A stretch of DNA of 64,000 nucleotides from Sphingopyxis sp. YR583 (GTDB lineage: Bacteria; Pseudomonadota; Alphaproteobacteria; Sphingomonadales; Sphingomonadaceae), in contig NZ_FNWK01000001.1 in the NCBI RefSeq assembly GCF_900108295.1, positions 1,240,001 through 1,304,000 on the forward strand, in the 5' to 3' direction. Below are positions 1 to 12,347 of the stretch, one piece after another. Both the position numbers and the translations under genes were made by a program. Position 1 is the first letter of the stretch. Every line of letters starts with the position of its first letter. The notes under the pieces are model-generated. The model was not told the DNA's origin. It searched no databases and saw nothing but the letters and a program-made list of their open reading frames with translations.

Positions 1-145
1 ATATCATAGGCGACGGGTTTTCACTTGCAACCGGCCGGGCGACGGAACCGAAGCGGCACGAAATTAACTTGCTATCAGTCCGTTCGCGTGAAAGATCGGT
101 GACGGAGGGGGCGCTGCTGCGGCAGCCATCAGCGGGATATTAACA

Positions 146-1748
146 ATGCGCCCTTCAACCTGGGCAGATCGGCTGTTAGCGCTGCTGGTCCGCTTCGTCG
201 GGCTGGTCATCCTGCTGGCGACCATCGTCGCGGCGAGTGCCAGTTTTCTTTATAATCAGGCCGAAGAAGCCGATCAGGCCGAACGCGTCGCGGCGCAGTT
301 CAACATGCGGCTGCGCGACCATGTCGCGATCCTCGAGGGCGTTCGCGCGCTCTACCAGTCCGATAGCGGCGCGAGCGGGCCCGGCATCCGTTCCTATCTC
401 GCCGCGCTCCAGCCGCAGGTCCAGGCACCCGGCATGGAAGGCATCGGGATCGCCGCCGCGATGCGCGCCGGCACCCCCGACGCTCTCGAAGCGCGGCTCA
501 GGGAAAATTACGGCGAGGATATCAAGGTGTGGCCGGCGACCGACCAGCAGGTCGGATTTCCCGTCGTCCTGGTCGAACCCTATACGCCGCGTCGGCACGT
601 CGCGCTCGGCTTCGACATGTATAGCGAGCCGGTACGGCGTGAGGCGATGCGCCGCGCGTGGCAGACGGGCCGCCCCGCGGCGAGCGGTATCGTCCACCTC
701 GCGCAGGAAAAGGCCGCTACGGTCAAGCAGCCCGGCTTTCTCATCTACCTTCCCGTCTATACCCGCGGTTCGGAGCCCAGCGTGACCGACGAGGCGGCAA
801 AAACGACCGGCACCCGCCCCGTCGAAGCCTTTGTGTATGCCCCCTTCCGCGTCAACGACATGATGAAGGCCATCCTCGGGCCGCAGCTCGGCCAGATCGA
901 CGGGCTCGAAATCCGCGCCGGAGCCGGCCCCTCGGCGCCCGTCGTTTTCCGCCATGGCAAGATGGGCTGGGACGCGCAGGAACAGGTGCTGCGGATCGCC
1001 GACCGCCAGTGGACGATGCGCATTTCCTATGGCCGCCTGCTCGAACGGCTCGGCCGCCCGCTCGGTATCTTCCTCTTCGGCCTCGCGCTCGCCGCGCTCG
1101 CGACGCAGCTCCACCGCGTCCAGCAACGCCGCGTTGGAGAGGCACAGGCGCTCGCCGAGGAAAAGGCCCGCCACGCCGAAGACCGCGAGCTGATGATCGG
1201 CGAAATGGCGCACCGGATGAAAAACGCCTTCGCCCGTATCGGCGCGCTTGCCCGCATCACACTGCGCGAATCTGCCACGCTCGAAGAGTTCGAGGCGAAA
1301 TTCGACGGCCGCATGCGTGCCCTGTCCGACGCCAAGCAGATGCTCGTCACCGGCGCGGTCGACAGCGTCGAACTCGGCCGCATCGTTCGCCGCGAACTCG
1401 AGCTCGCCGGCGTGTCGCCGGACCAGCTCGCAGCCATCGCAGGCCCCGAAGTCCGCCTCGACGACGAGGGCGCTCAGGCCATTTCGCTCGCGCTCCACGA
1501 ATTCGTCACGAACAGCATCAAATATGGCGCACTGGCGGGCAAGGGGCACCTTGCCGTCGGCTGGCACCGAGACGATGGCGACATCGAGCTCGACTGGGTC
1601 GAAAGCGATCTTGCCGAAACGCCGCATATCGAAAGCGAAAGCTTCGGTACCCGGTTCATCCGCACGATGATCGAGCGGCAACTCAAGGGCAGCTGGAAAC
1701 GCAGCGCGGTTGACAACCGCCTCGCCATCGTCATTCGATGGCCGGATA

Positions 1749-1765
<17 letters not shown>
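146..1765 (+). CDS. CHASE-domain HWE/HisKA_2 sensor histidine kinase
   Basis: A 539-residue inner-membrane sensor kinase. A transmembrane segment at about 10-36 and a second at about 304-321 bracket an extracytoplasmic CHASE-like sensor region. The cytoplasmic part has the HisKA_2-type H-box EMAHRMKN (His 356), the N-box HEFVTNSIKYGAL (about 451-463, with its conserved His) and a W-x-E motif (WVE, about 484-486); the last two mark the HWE subfamily. Its 3' end overlaps the next gene by 17 bp, so the two are probably co-transcribed. No response regulator lies nearby. The ligand is unknown; a link to the oxoproline genes is inferred from position only. Confidence 0.85.
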
Positions 1766-5366
<3,601 letters not shown>

Positions 5367-6038
5367 ATGCTCGTCCTGATCGGCATCCTGATCATCATCG
5401 CGGGCTTCCTGCTCCGCTTCAACCCGCTGCTCGTCATCATGGCCTCGGCGCTCGCGACGGGCCTCGCCGCGGGGCTCGATATCACTGCGATCATCGCCGC
5501 CTTCGGCAAGGCGTTCAACGACACGCGCTACGTCTCTATCATCTGGATCGTCCTCCCCGTTATCGGCCTTCTCGAAGCCTATGGCCTCCAGCAGCACGCC
5601 CGCAGCCTGATCGACCGGATGAAGGGCGCGACGCTCGGCCGCCTGCTAACCGGCTATCTCCTGCTCCGGCAGGCGATGGCGGCGGTCGGGCTGACCTCGG
5701 TCGCGGGCCATGCCCAGACCGTCCGCCCGCTCGTTGCCCCGATGGCTGAGGCCGCTGCCGAAGCAGGGAATGAAGCGCTCACCGACGCACAGCGCGAAGA
5801 GGTCAAGGCCTTCTCGGCCGCGACGGACAATATCGGCCTTTTCTTCGGCGAGGATATCTTCCTCGCGATCGGCTCGATCCTGCTGATGAAGGGCCTGCTC
5901 GACGGCTACGGTTATCAGATCGAGCCTTTGCACTTCTCGCTCTGGGCGATCCCGACCGCGATCGCCGCCTTCCTGATCCACGGCCTGCGTCTCCGCCGCC
6001 TCGAAAAACGGATGCAGAAGCGGGAGGCGGGCGCATGA
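5367..6038 (+). CDS. 5-oxoproline transporter subunit, DUF969 family
   Basis: A 223-residue integral membrane protein with several hydrophobic segments, starting LIGILIIIAGFLLRFNPLLV. It matches the DUF969 family, which occurs with DUF979 and oxoprolinase genes and is regarded as one half of a 5-oxoproline permease. It starts immediately after the oxoprolinase stop codon and its end overlaps the next gene by 4 bp (ATGA), so translation is probably coupled. The family assignment rests on sequence recall plus context; transport itself is inferred from the family. Confidence 0.8.
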   Translation: MLVLIGILIIIAGFLLRFNPLLVIMASALATGLAAGLDITAIIAAFGKAFNDTRYVSIIWIVLPVIGLLEAYGLQQHARSLIDRMKGATLGRLLTGYLLLRQAMAAVGLTSVAGHAQTVRPLVAPMAEAAAEAGNEALTDAQREEVKAFSAATDNIGLFFGEDIFLAIGSILLMKGLLDGYGYQIEPLHFSLWAIPTAIAAFLIHGLRLRRLEKRMQKREAGA

Positions 6039-6973
6039 TCACGCTCGGCTTCGTCTATGTCTTCGCGGGACTGACCTTCGCCGCTTTCGCCGCGCTTGGT
6101 TTGCAGGATCGGACCAACCCCAAACGCTTCGGCAACGCCGCCTTCTGGGGCCTGCTCGCGCTTTCGATGCTCGCGGGCGATTATCTCGGCGATTTCGGCA
6201 ACGGACTGCTCGTCCTCGCGCTCGTCGCGATCGCCGGAACGGGCCAGATCGGCCGCGCGCCTGGCGGCGATATCCCGGTCGAGGCGCAAGCCGAACGCGC
6301 CGCGAAACACGGCAATTTCCTTCTCCTCGTCGCGTTGATCATCCCCGCCGCCGCGCTCGCGGGCACCTTCCTGTTCAAATGGGTTCCCGGCCTCGCCGAC
6401 CCCAAGCAGGCGACCTTGATCTCGCTTGCGCTCGGCGTGCTGATCGCGCTCGCTGTCGGCATGGCGCGCCTCAAGCCACCAGCCTTGCTCCCGCTGCAGC
6501 AGGGCCGGCGCCTGCTCGATTCGGTCGGCTGGGCCGCGATCCTGCCCCAAATGCTCGCCAGCCTCGGCGCGGTCTTCGCGCTTGCCGGCGTCGGCGAGGT
6601 CGTCGGGGGCCTCATCGGCACCGCGATCCCGGAGGGCAGCCTGTTCGGCGCGACGCTCGCCTTCGGGCTCGGCATGGCGCTCTTCACGATGGTGATGGGC
6701 AACGCCTTCGCCGCCTTTCCGGTGATGATGGCCGCGGTCGGGCTGCCCCTGCTCATCAAGCAATATGACGGCGACCCCGCCGTGGTCGCGGCGATCGGCA
6801 TGCTCGCGGGCTTCTGCGGCACGCTGATGACGCCGATGGCGGCGAACTTCAACCTCGTCCCCGCCGCGCTGCTCGAACTCAAAAACCCCTATGGCGTGAT
6901 CCGCGCGCAGATCGGCACCGCGCTGCCGCTGCTGGCGGTCAACATCGTCTTCATCTGGCTCTTTGCTTTCTAG
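6035..6973 (+). CDS. 5-oxoproline transporter subunit, DUF979 family
   Basis: A 312-residue polytopic membrane protein, rich in long hydrophobic stretches, for example around FVYVFAGLTFAAFAAL and PVMMAAVGLPLLI. It is the DUF979 partner of the preceding DUF969 gene and overlaps it by 4 bp. The pair probably forms one permease bringing pyroglutamate to the cytoplasmic oxoprolinase encoded upstream. The next gene follows after 6 bp. Confidence 0.8.
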   Translation: MITLGFVYVFAGLTFAAFAALGLQDRTNPKRFGNAAFWGLLALSMLAGDYLGDFGNGLLVLALVAIAGTGQIGRAPGGDIPVEAQAERAAKHGNFLLLVALIIPAAALAGTFLFKWVPGLADPKQATLISLALGVLIALAVGMARLKPPALLPLQQGRRLLDSVGWAAILPQMLASLGAVFALAGVGEVVGGLIGTAIPEGSLFGATLAFGLGMALFTMVMGNAFAAFPVMMAAVGLPLLIKQYDGDPAVVAAIGMLAGFCGTLMTPMAANFNLVPAALLELKNPYGVIRAQIGTALPLLAVNIVFIWLFAF

Positions 6974-6979
6974 GTTCCC

Positions 6980-7969
6980 ATGCATCTCACCCCCGACCAC
7001 GCCGCCCGCTTCGCGACCGCCACGCTCGCCCATCTCGGCCGCGAATATCCGTACAAGATGGACCTCGTCCTCCTCGGCCCCGAGGACGCAAAGCCCCCGC
7101 GCGAGCATCACCCGATTTTCCACGGCAGCTTCGACTGGCACAGCTGCGTCCACGGCTGGTGGCAGATCCTCCGCCTCGCGCGCCGCTTTCCGGGCCTCCC
7201 CGTCGCCGCCGATATCGTCGCCCGCGCCGATGCGATGCTCGTCCCCGAAAAGGTTGCCGGCGAACTCGCCTTCCTCGATCGTCCCTATTCGGCCGCCTTC
7301 GAGCGACCCTATGGCTGGGCGTGGCTCCTCGCGCTCCATGCCGAGGCCGAGCGCCACGACGCGCCATGGGCCGCCGCGCTCGAACCGCTGGCGCTCGCCT
7401 TCGCCGCGCGCTTCCACGCCTTCCTGCCAAAGCTCACCTATCCGCTGCGCGTCGGCACTCATTTCAATATCAGCTTCGCGCTCCTCCTCGCGCGCCATTG
7501 GGCCGAGAGCCGCGATCCTGCGTTGGTGGCGTTGATCGACACGCGCGCCCGCGACTGGTTCGGGCAAGACCGCGACTGTCAGGCGTGGGAACCGGGCGGC
7601 GACGAATTTCTTTCGTCCGCGCTGACCGAGGCGCATCTGATGGCGGTCGTCCTCGGCAACGATTTCACGCCATGGTTCGATGCCTTCCTTCCCCGCGCCG
7701 CGCAGGAACAACCCGCCACCCTCTTCACCCCCGCCACCGTGTCCGACCGCAGCGACGGCAAGATCGCCCACCTCGACGGCCTGGGCCTCAGCCGCGCATG
7801 GAACTGGCGCGCGATCGCTTCGGCGCTCGGTGCCACGCATCCGGTCGCGCCCGTCGCCGAAGCCGCAGCGCAGCGCCACATCGCCGCCGCGCTCCCTCAC
7901 GTCACCGGCGACTATATGGGCGAGCATTGGCTCGCAAGCTTCGCGCTGCTTGCGCTCGACGGCCTTTAG
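6980..7969 (+). CDS. DUF2891 family protein
   Basis: A 329-residue soluble protein with no signal peptide or membrane segment. It resembles the DUF2891 family: HPIFHGSFDWHSCVHGWWQ at about 48-66, followed by many Trp/His-rich helices, as in alpha/alpha-toroid enzymes. It starts 6 bp after the DUF979 transporter gene and is therefore almost certainly in the oxoproline operon. Its biochemical role is unknown; the conserved His/Trp/Asp pattern suggests a hydrolase or carbohydrate-type fold, which is only an inference. Confidence 0.75.
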   Translation: MHLTPDHAARFATATLAHLGREYPYKMDLVLLGPEDAKPPREHHPIFHGSFDWHSCVHGWWQILRLARRFPGLPVAADIVARADAMLVPEKVAGELAFLDRPYSAAFERPYGWAWLLALHAEAERHDAPWAAALEPLALAFAARFHAFLPKLTYPLRVGTHFNISFALLLARHWAESRDPALVALIDTRARDWFGQDRDCQAWEPGGDEFLSSALTEAHLMAVVLGNDFTPWFDAFLPRAAQEQPATLFTPATVSDRSDGKIAHLDGLGLSRAWNWRAIASALGATHPVAPVAEAAAQRHIAAALPHVTGDYMGEHWLASFALLALDGL

Positions 7970-8058
7970 GCCGTCGTTCCGGAAATGAGCGCGGCCTCGC
8001 CGATTGACAAGCCTCCCCCGCGCGGCGAGAGACGGCGCAAAGGGATGAAGGACTGCCA

Positions 8059-9069
8059 ATGAAGACGCTGCGCCCGACCTCGTTCGACGTCGCCGAACGC
8101 GCCGGGGTCTCGCAATCGACCGTGTCGCGCGCGCTCCGCAACTCGCCGGGCGTCAATGCCGAAACCCGCGCGCGTGTTTCCGCCGCCGCGCGCGAGCTTG
8201 GCTATGTCGTCGATCGCCACGCCTCTTCGCTACGCCTGAAAAGCAGCGAGACGATCGCTCTCGTCACCATCTGCCGCCCCGGCGAGGACCGCAGCGCGAT
8301 CAACCCCTTCTATTTCGCGCTTCTCGGCAGCATCGCCGCCGCGACATCGGCGCGGGGATTCAACCTGCTCGTCTCGTTCCAGGAAAATGCCGACAATTTC
8401 CGCGCCGATTTCGTCGCCTCGGGGCTTGCCGACGCGATGATCGTCATCGGCACGACCAGCAATCGCGAGGCGTGGAAATATTTCGCCGATGCGCAAGCGT
8501 CGGGGCTCGATTTCGTCTGCTGGGGCAGCCCGGGCAGCCCCTTCCACTGGATGCGCAGCGAAAACGACATCGGCGGGCAGCAGGCGGCCGAACATTTCAT
8601 CAAGACGGGCCGCCGCCACATCGCCTTCGTCGGGCCGCAGCAATCGCCGCAACGCCAGTTCGACGAGCGCCGCGATGGCTTTACCGCCGCGCTCGCCGCA
8701 GAGGGCATCACCCCCTTCGTCGCCGAGCCGCCCGCCGCCGCCGACCGTCACGCGCAGGGCGTCGCCGCCGTGCAGGCGCTGCTCGAGGCGCATCCCGAAA
8801 CCGACGCGATCTTCGCGGCATCGGACATGCTCGCACTGGGGGTCTTGCAGGGGCTCAAGGACGCGGGGCGCCGTGTGCCGCAGGACGTCGCGCTGATCGG
8901 TTTCGACGGCATCCGCGCGGGCACGCTCGCCGACCCCGCGCTCACCACGCTCGAACCCGATCTCGACGCCGCGGGCGAGGCGCTCGTCGCGATGGCGCTC
9001 GAGGATGACGAGCATACGCGCAGCGGCACCCGCATCCCTGTCCATCTCGTCGTGCGCGGGACCGCGTAA
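8059..9069 (+). CDS. LacI-family transcriptional regulator
   Basis: A 336-residue repressor-type regulator. The N-terminal helix-turn-helix and hinge (FDVAERAGVSQSTVSRALRN, about 6-25) is typical LacI/GalR, followed by a periplasmic-binding-protein-like effector domain (VALIGFDGIRAGTLADPALT near 280-299). It lies 89 bp downstream of DUF2891 on the same strand. It is the natural candidate to control the 5-oxoproline genes, with oxoproline or a related compound as effector; that role is inferred from position only. Confidence 0.85.
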   Translation: MKTLRPTSFDVAERAGVSQSTVSRALRNSPGVNAETRARVSAAARELGYVVDRHASSLRLKSSETIALVTICRPGEDRSAINPFYFALLGSIAAATSARGFNLLVSFQENADNFRADFVASGLADAMIVIGTTSNREAWKYFADAQASGLDFVCWGSPGSPFHWMRSENDIGGQQAAEHFIKTGRRHIAFVGPQQSPQRQFDERRDGFTAALAAEGITPFVAEPPAAADRHAQGVAAVQALLEAHPETDAIFAASDMLALGVLQGLKDAGRRVPQDVALIGFDGIRAGTLADPALTTLEPDLDAAGEALVAMALEDDEHTRSGTRIPVHLVVRGTA

Positions 9070-9139
9070 AAGCCGCGTTACCGTGACTTAACTCCCCGAA
9101 AAGTAACACTTCATTATCTACATCCTTGCTACCCATGGG

Positions 9140-10342
9140 GTGGGGGCAGAAAGCGGTAGTGTGAACGGTCAATTTTTCATCTCGCTGCTCAACCCGGGCA
9201 TCGGCTTCCTGTTCGCCATCGCCTTTTTCCTGCTGTGGCTGAACCGGCGCGAACGCTATGTCGCCTATGCCGCCGGCGCCTATACCGCCTCCGCCCTCGC
9301 TTTCCTGATCCAGGACGTCGGCCCGGTGCTGCCGATGGAGCTGCAGCGCCTTCCCGCCAATGTCGGCTTCCTCCTGACGGGCGTGCTGTTCGCCGCCGCG
9401 ATCATCAAGCGTTACGACCTGCCCGTCCCCTGGCGCGCGATGGGCGTCACAACCGCCGTATCGACCGCCATCTTCATCTGGTTCCTCCTCGGCCAGCCGG
9501 GCATCGCCGCGCGCATCCTGACGATCAGCATCGGCGCGGGCATCATCGCATCCATGGTCGTCGTCGCGCTCTGGCCGGTCGAAAAGCGCCACCTGATCGA
9601 CCGGGTGCTGTTCTGGGTCGCCGCCTTCTCGGCGCTCAACCTGATCGTCCGCCCCGTCGTGCTGCTCTCGCTGCGCGGCGGCTTCGACAATTATGTCGGT
9701 TTCCAGCAGTCGATCTACTGGACGACCGTCCAGTTCACACAGGCGATGGTGTCGGTCGCCGCGGCGATCAGCCTGATGGTCGCGGTCGCGATCGACCAGA
9801 TTGCGGAGCTGCGCCGCGAGGCCGACGGCGACAATCTCTCGGGCCTGCTCAACCGCCGCGGGTTCGAGGCGCAGGCGGACGCCGCGCTCCGCCGCTGCCA
9901 CGACGAAGCGCAGCCCGTCGCGCTGCTCGTCGCCGACCTCGACCGGTTCAAGTCGATCAACGACAATCACGGCCACGCGGTCGGCGACGCGATCATCGCG
10001 GCGTTCGGCGCGCATGTCCGCCAGATCGGTCCCGCCCATATGGTCGCGGGGCGCATCGGCGGCGAGGAGTTTGCGCTGCTCGTTCCCGGCGCGGGGATCG
10101 AGGCGGCGCGCCAGCTCGCCGAGGCGGTCCGCACCGGCCTGCAAGCCGCGTGCACCGACCGCATCCCCGCCAGCCTCTGCCCCACCGCCAGCCTCGGCAT
10201 CGCGATCGCCCCCCCCGGCGCGACGCTCTCCGCGCTGATGCAGGAGGCCGATCAGGCGCTCTACGAAGCCAAGCGCACCGGCCGCAATCGCGTCCGCACC
10301 TATACGCCAAAGCCCGTGCGCCTCACCGCCAATGGCGGCTAG
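9140..10342 (+). CDS. Membrane diguanylate cyclase (GGDEF)
   Basis: About 400 residues. Six or so hydrophobic segments occupy residues 12-220, followed by a C-terminal GGDEF domain with signature GGEEF at 307-311 and the upstream DxDxFKxxND-type block (ADLDRFKSINDNHGH). The intact GGEEF predicts c-di-GMP synthesis. I see no RxxD autoinhibitory site just before the signature. The first possible start is GTG 9140; a second GTG at 9161 gives a protein 7 residues shorter and cannot be excluded, as neither has a strong ribosome-binding site. Confidence 0.85.
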   Translation: MGAESGSVNGQFFISLLNPGIGFLFAIAFFLLWLNRRERYVAYAAGAYTASALAFLIQDVGPVLPMELQRLPANVGFLLTGVLFAAAIIKRYDLPVPWRAMGVTTAVSTAIFIWFLLGQPGIAARILTISIGAGIIASMVVVALWPVEKRHLIDRVLFWVAAFSALNLIVRPVVLLSLRGGFDNYVGFQQSIYWTTVQFTQAMVSVAAAISLMVAVAIDQIAELRREADGDNLSGLLNRRGFEAQADAALRRCHDEAQPVALLVADLDRFKSINDNHGHAVGDAIIAAFGAHVRQIGPAHMVAGRIGGEEFALLVPGAGIEAARQLAEAVRTGLQAACTDRIPASLCPTASLGIAIAPPGATLSALMQEADQALYEAKRTGRNRVRTYTPKPVRLTANGG

Positions 10343-10351
10343 CCCGCGGCG

Positions 10352-10824
10352 CTATCGCTTCGGCTTCACCGCCACCACCTTGATCTCGACCACCGCGGTC
10401 GGCTCGTACAGCCGCGACACGCCGATCGCGGTCCACGCCGGAAAGGGCGCCTTACATAACGATTCTTCACCGCCGCAAAGCCGTCGATGTGCGCAGGCAA
10501 ATCGGTGTGAAAGGTCGTGATGTCGACGACATCGTCCCAGCTCGCCCCCGCGCGCGCCAGCGTCGCGGCGATATGTTTGAACGCGCGGTCATATCCCGCG
10601 TCGAGCCCGGCCTGCCCCTCACCCGCCGGCGCCGCGACCACCCCCGACAGATAGATGGTGTCGCCCGCGATCACCGCCTCGGCATAGCCCACCGCCTCCT
10701 GAAACGCCCGCGCCTCGGCATTTTCGGCCATCAGCACCTTGTCCGCCTCGCGCGCCATCGTCGGCGCCGGGGCGACCAGCCCTGCCGCCATCATCGCTAT
10801 CATCGTCCACCGCATGATCCGCAT
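10352..10824 (-). pseudogene. Secreted RidA/YjgF-family protein, frameshifted near 10453
   Basis: Reads from ATG 10824 as a RidA-like protein with an N-terminal signal peptide (MRIMRWTMIAMMAAGLVAPAP). The body is a good match to the Rid family up to AAVKNRYV. There the frame slips and continues as Arg-rich nonsense to 10366. Restoring one base at about 10451-10454 recovers KAPFPAWTAIGVSRLYEP and EIKVVAVKPKR, a perfect Rid C-terminus ending at a TAG at 10352-10354 (157 residues). The lesion looks like loss of one T from a TTT run on the plus strand. Either a recent pseudogene or a sequencing error; the otherwise intact ending favours a very recent event or an error. Confidence 0.85.
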
Positions 10825-11034
10825 CCCGTCGCCTGCCTGTGAAAGCGTCAGCCTGACAGCAGCGGCGCGCGATGGCCAGCCTCTCTTCGCCGCGACGGAC
10901 TCATGGGAATCAAGGCGGCCGCAATGATCTTCACTTATCAGCGCATTAATCCTCTTCGGCAGGGAAAGCCCCAGCGCGGCCGGCTATCCCGGCTGCGGGA
11001 CCATGGACGGAACAGCGAACAAGGGAACAGGAAC

Positions 11035-11202
11035 ATGCGGACCAAAGGAACACCGGACCTCCTTCGCGACGAGCGCGCCGCGACGGCGATCGAATATGGG
11101 CTGATCGCCGCGCTGATTTCGCTCGCGTGCATCATCGCCTTCCAGATGCTCGGGCTCAATCTGGCGAACATCTTCAACACGATCAACGATGCGCTGAACT
11201 GA
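11035..11202 (+). CDS. Flp/Fap-family type IVb pilin
   Basis: A 55-residue pilin precursor: a short basic leader, the prepilin-type junction DERAATAIEYGLIAALISL (the Glu and Tyr typical of Flp pilins) and one hydrophobic helix ending in NIFNTINDALN. ATG 11035 is preceded by a GGGAACAGGAAC purine-rich ribosome site, making a longer upstream start at 10903 unlikely. No tad/cpa assembly genes are nearby, so it would depend on a machinery encoded elsewhere. Its 3' end overlaps a tiny opposite-strand frame by 20 bp. Confidence 0.88.
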   Translation: MRTKGTPDLLRDERAATAIEYGLIAALISLACIIAFQMLGLNLANIFNTINDALN

Positions 11203-11272
11203 CCGCAGCCACCCGCGCCGCGACCAGCCCCGCCGCCAGCATCGCGCCCATCATCGCCACCCGCATCGCCAT
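11183..11272 (-). CDS. Possible 29-residue signal-peptide-like microprotein
   Basis: A 29-codon frame starting ATG 11272 after a GGAGAGAAAGC ribosome-binding-like sequence. It encodes MAMRVAMMGAMLAAGLVAAR plus nine residues, that is, almost only a signal sequence. It resembles the leader of the broken RidA-like gene about 450 bp away (M-x-AMMAAGLVA) at protein and nucleotide level. It could be a remnant of a deleted secreted-protein gene or a small peptide gene. The short length makes expression doubtful. Confidence 0.3.
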   Translation of the reverse strand: MAMRVAMMGAMLAAGLVAARVAAVSSAHR

Positions 11273-11376
11273 CGCTTTCTCTCCGCCATTCGCACGATCC
11301 GCCGCCCCCCTGTTCGGTGGGCCGAAAGCAAAGGTGACAGCGCGCGCGGACTTGCAAGCGACCCCGGCATCCGGGC

Positions 11377-12183
11377 TCAGTCCGCCGGCGGCGACAAATA
11401 GCGTTGCGTATCGGGGGCCTGCTGCACCGCCCACTCCGCGTCGAGCGTCTGCCACTCGGCGTCGGTCAGCGGCATGAGCTGGCCGCACGCCTCGCACCGC
11501 GGCTCGGCCCGGCCGGCACGCCGCTTCGCCTCCCCGACCATCTGGATGCGCTTGATCAGCGCCGCGTCGGTTTCCTCCTGCGTCGCGATATGGCGCCGCC
11601 GCTTCACCCCGCGTTCGAAGACGATGCCGCTCTCAAACTCGGTGCGGTCGATAAAGCGGTGCCGCACCGCCTCGGGCAGCACGAACGCCTCGGCCTCGGC
11701 GGGGCTCAGCGCCCGCCCCAGAGCACCCGACAGGTCACCGCGCCTGATCAGCAGCCGCAGCAGATTGTCCGACGGCATGATCCGCCGCTCATACTCCTTG
11801 CCGCCCCGGTAAATCACCGTCTCGCGCCCCACGACCGCGCGCTGATAAGCGACCGCCTCCAGCCCGCGCAGCGCATTCGCCAGCGCCTCGACGCACGCCT
11901 TGTCAAAGAGTGGAAACAGCCCCCGCGAGCGATTGACCGAAGTCGTGCTGACCCCGGCGATCCGCGCCGCATCGGCGACGCACCCCGTCTGCGCGAGCAC
12001 AGCCAGAAACACCCGCGTCCGCGCCTCCGTCCACCCATCCTCGCGAACGCGGAGGCCGGGCATCAGGGGATTGTCGCGCTTATGAACCCCGGACTTGATC
12101 CGGGGCCCAGCGGCGGGCGCCACCTCGCTTCCCTCAGAAACTCCCGATTTCCTCCGCGAACCCTGCGCCACCTTACGCCCCAT
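11377..12183 (-). CDS. Helix-turn-helix hypothetical protein (terminase-small-subunit-like)
   Basis: A 268-residue soluble protein. A helix-turn-helix-like stretch (VFLAVLAQTGCVADAARIAG then STTSVNRSR) lies at about residues 58-86 and resembles those in phage terminase small subunits. The C-terminal part is basic and contains a CEACGQ pair. ATG 12183 follows GGGAGATGGAGC; an upstream frame beginning at 12351 lacks a good ribosome site. Residues about 24-36 (AAGPRIKSGVHK) are encoded by an intergenic-type palindromic repeat lying in frame. Function unknown; widespread hypothetical in sphingomonads as far as I recall. Confidence 0.6.
   Translation of the reverse strand: MGRKVAQGSRRKSGVSEGSEVAPAAGPRIKSGVHKRDNPLMPGLRVREDGWTEARTRVFLAVLAQTGCVADAARIAGVSTTSVNRSRGLFPLFDKACVEALANALRGLEAVAYQRAVVGRETVIYRGGKEYERRIMPSDNLLRLLIRRGDLSGALGRALSPAEAEAFVLPEAVRHRFIDRTEFESGIVFERGVKRRRHIATQEETDAALIKRIQMVGEAKRRAGRAEPRCEACGQLMPLTDAEWQTLDAEWAVQQAPDTQRYLSPPAD
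12084..12111. repeat. REP-like palindrome inside a coding region
   Basis: Contains CCCCGGACTTGATCCGGGG, a 7-bp stem with a short loop, flanked by GAA and CCCAG as in the other copies of this palindrome family in the window. Such elements normally sit between genes; here it is in frame inside the HTH protein gene. Confidence 0.75.
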
Positions 12184-12347
12184 AGCTCCATCTCCCGAAT
12201 CACTTGGAATTAATCGGAATGATTTTGAACCTATTTGGATAATGTAGGAAAGCGCTTTTGTGTGGTGTGCTACGGCGAGTTTCCATTTTGCAGTGGCTGA
12301 GGCACTAAATTCCCGCTGCCTCCCGAAAGAAACCCCTAATATCCTGC

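Noticed and set aside
9135-9137. ATG at 9135 as the start of the diguanylate cyclase
   Set aside because: It is out of frame with the protein; the in-frame candidates are GTG 9140 and GTG 9161.
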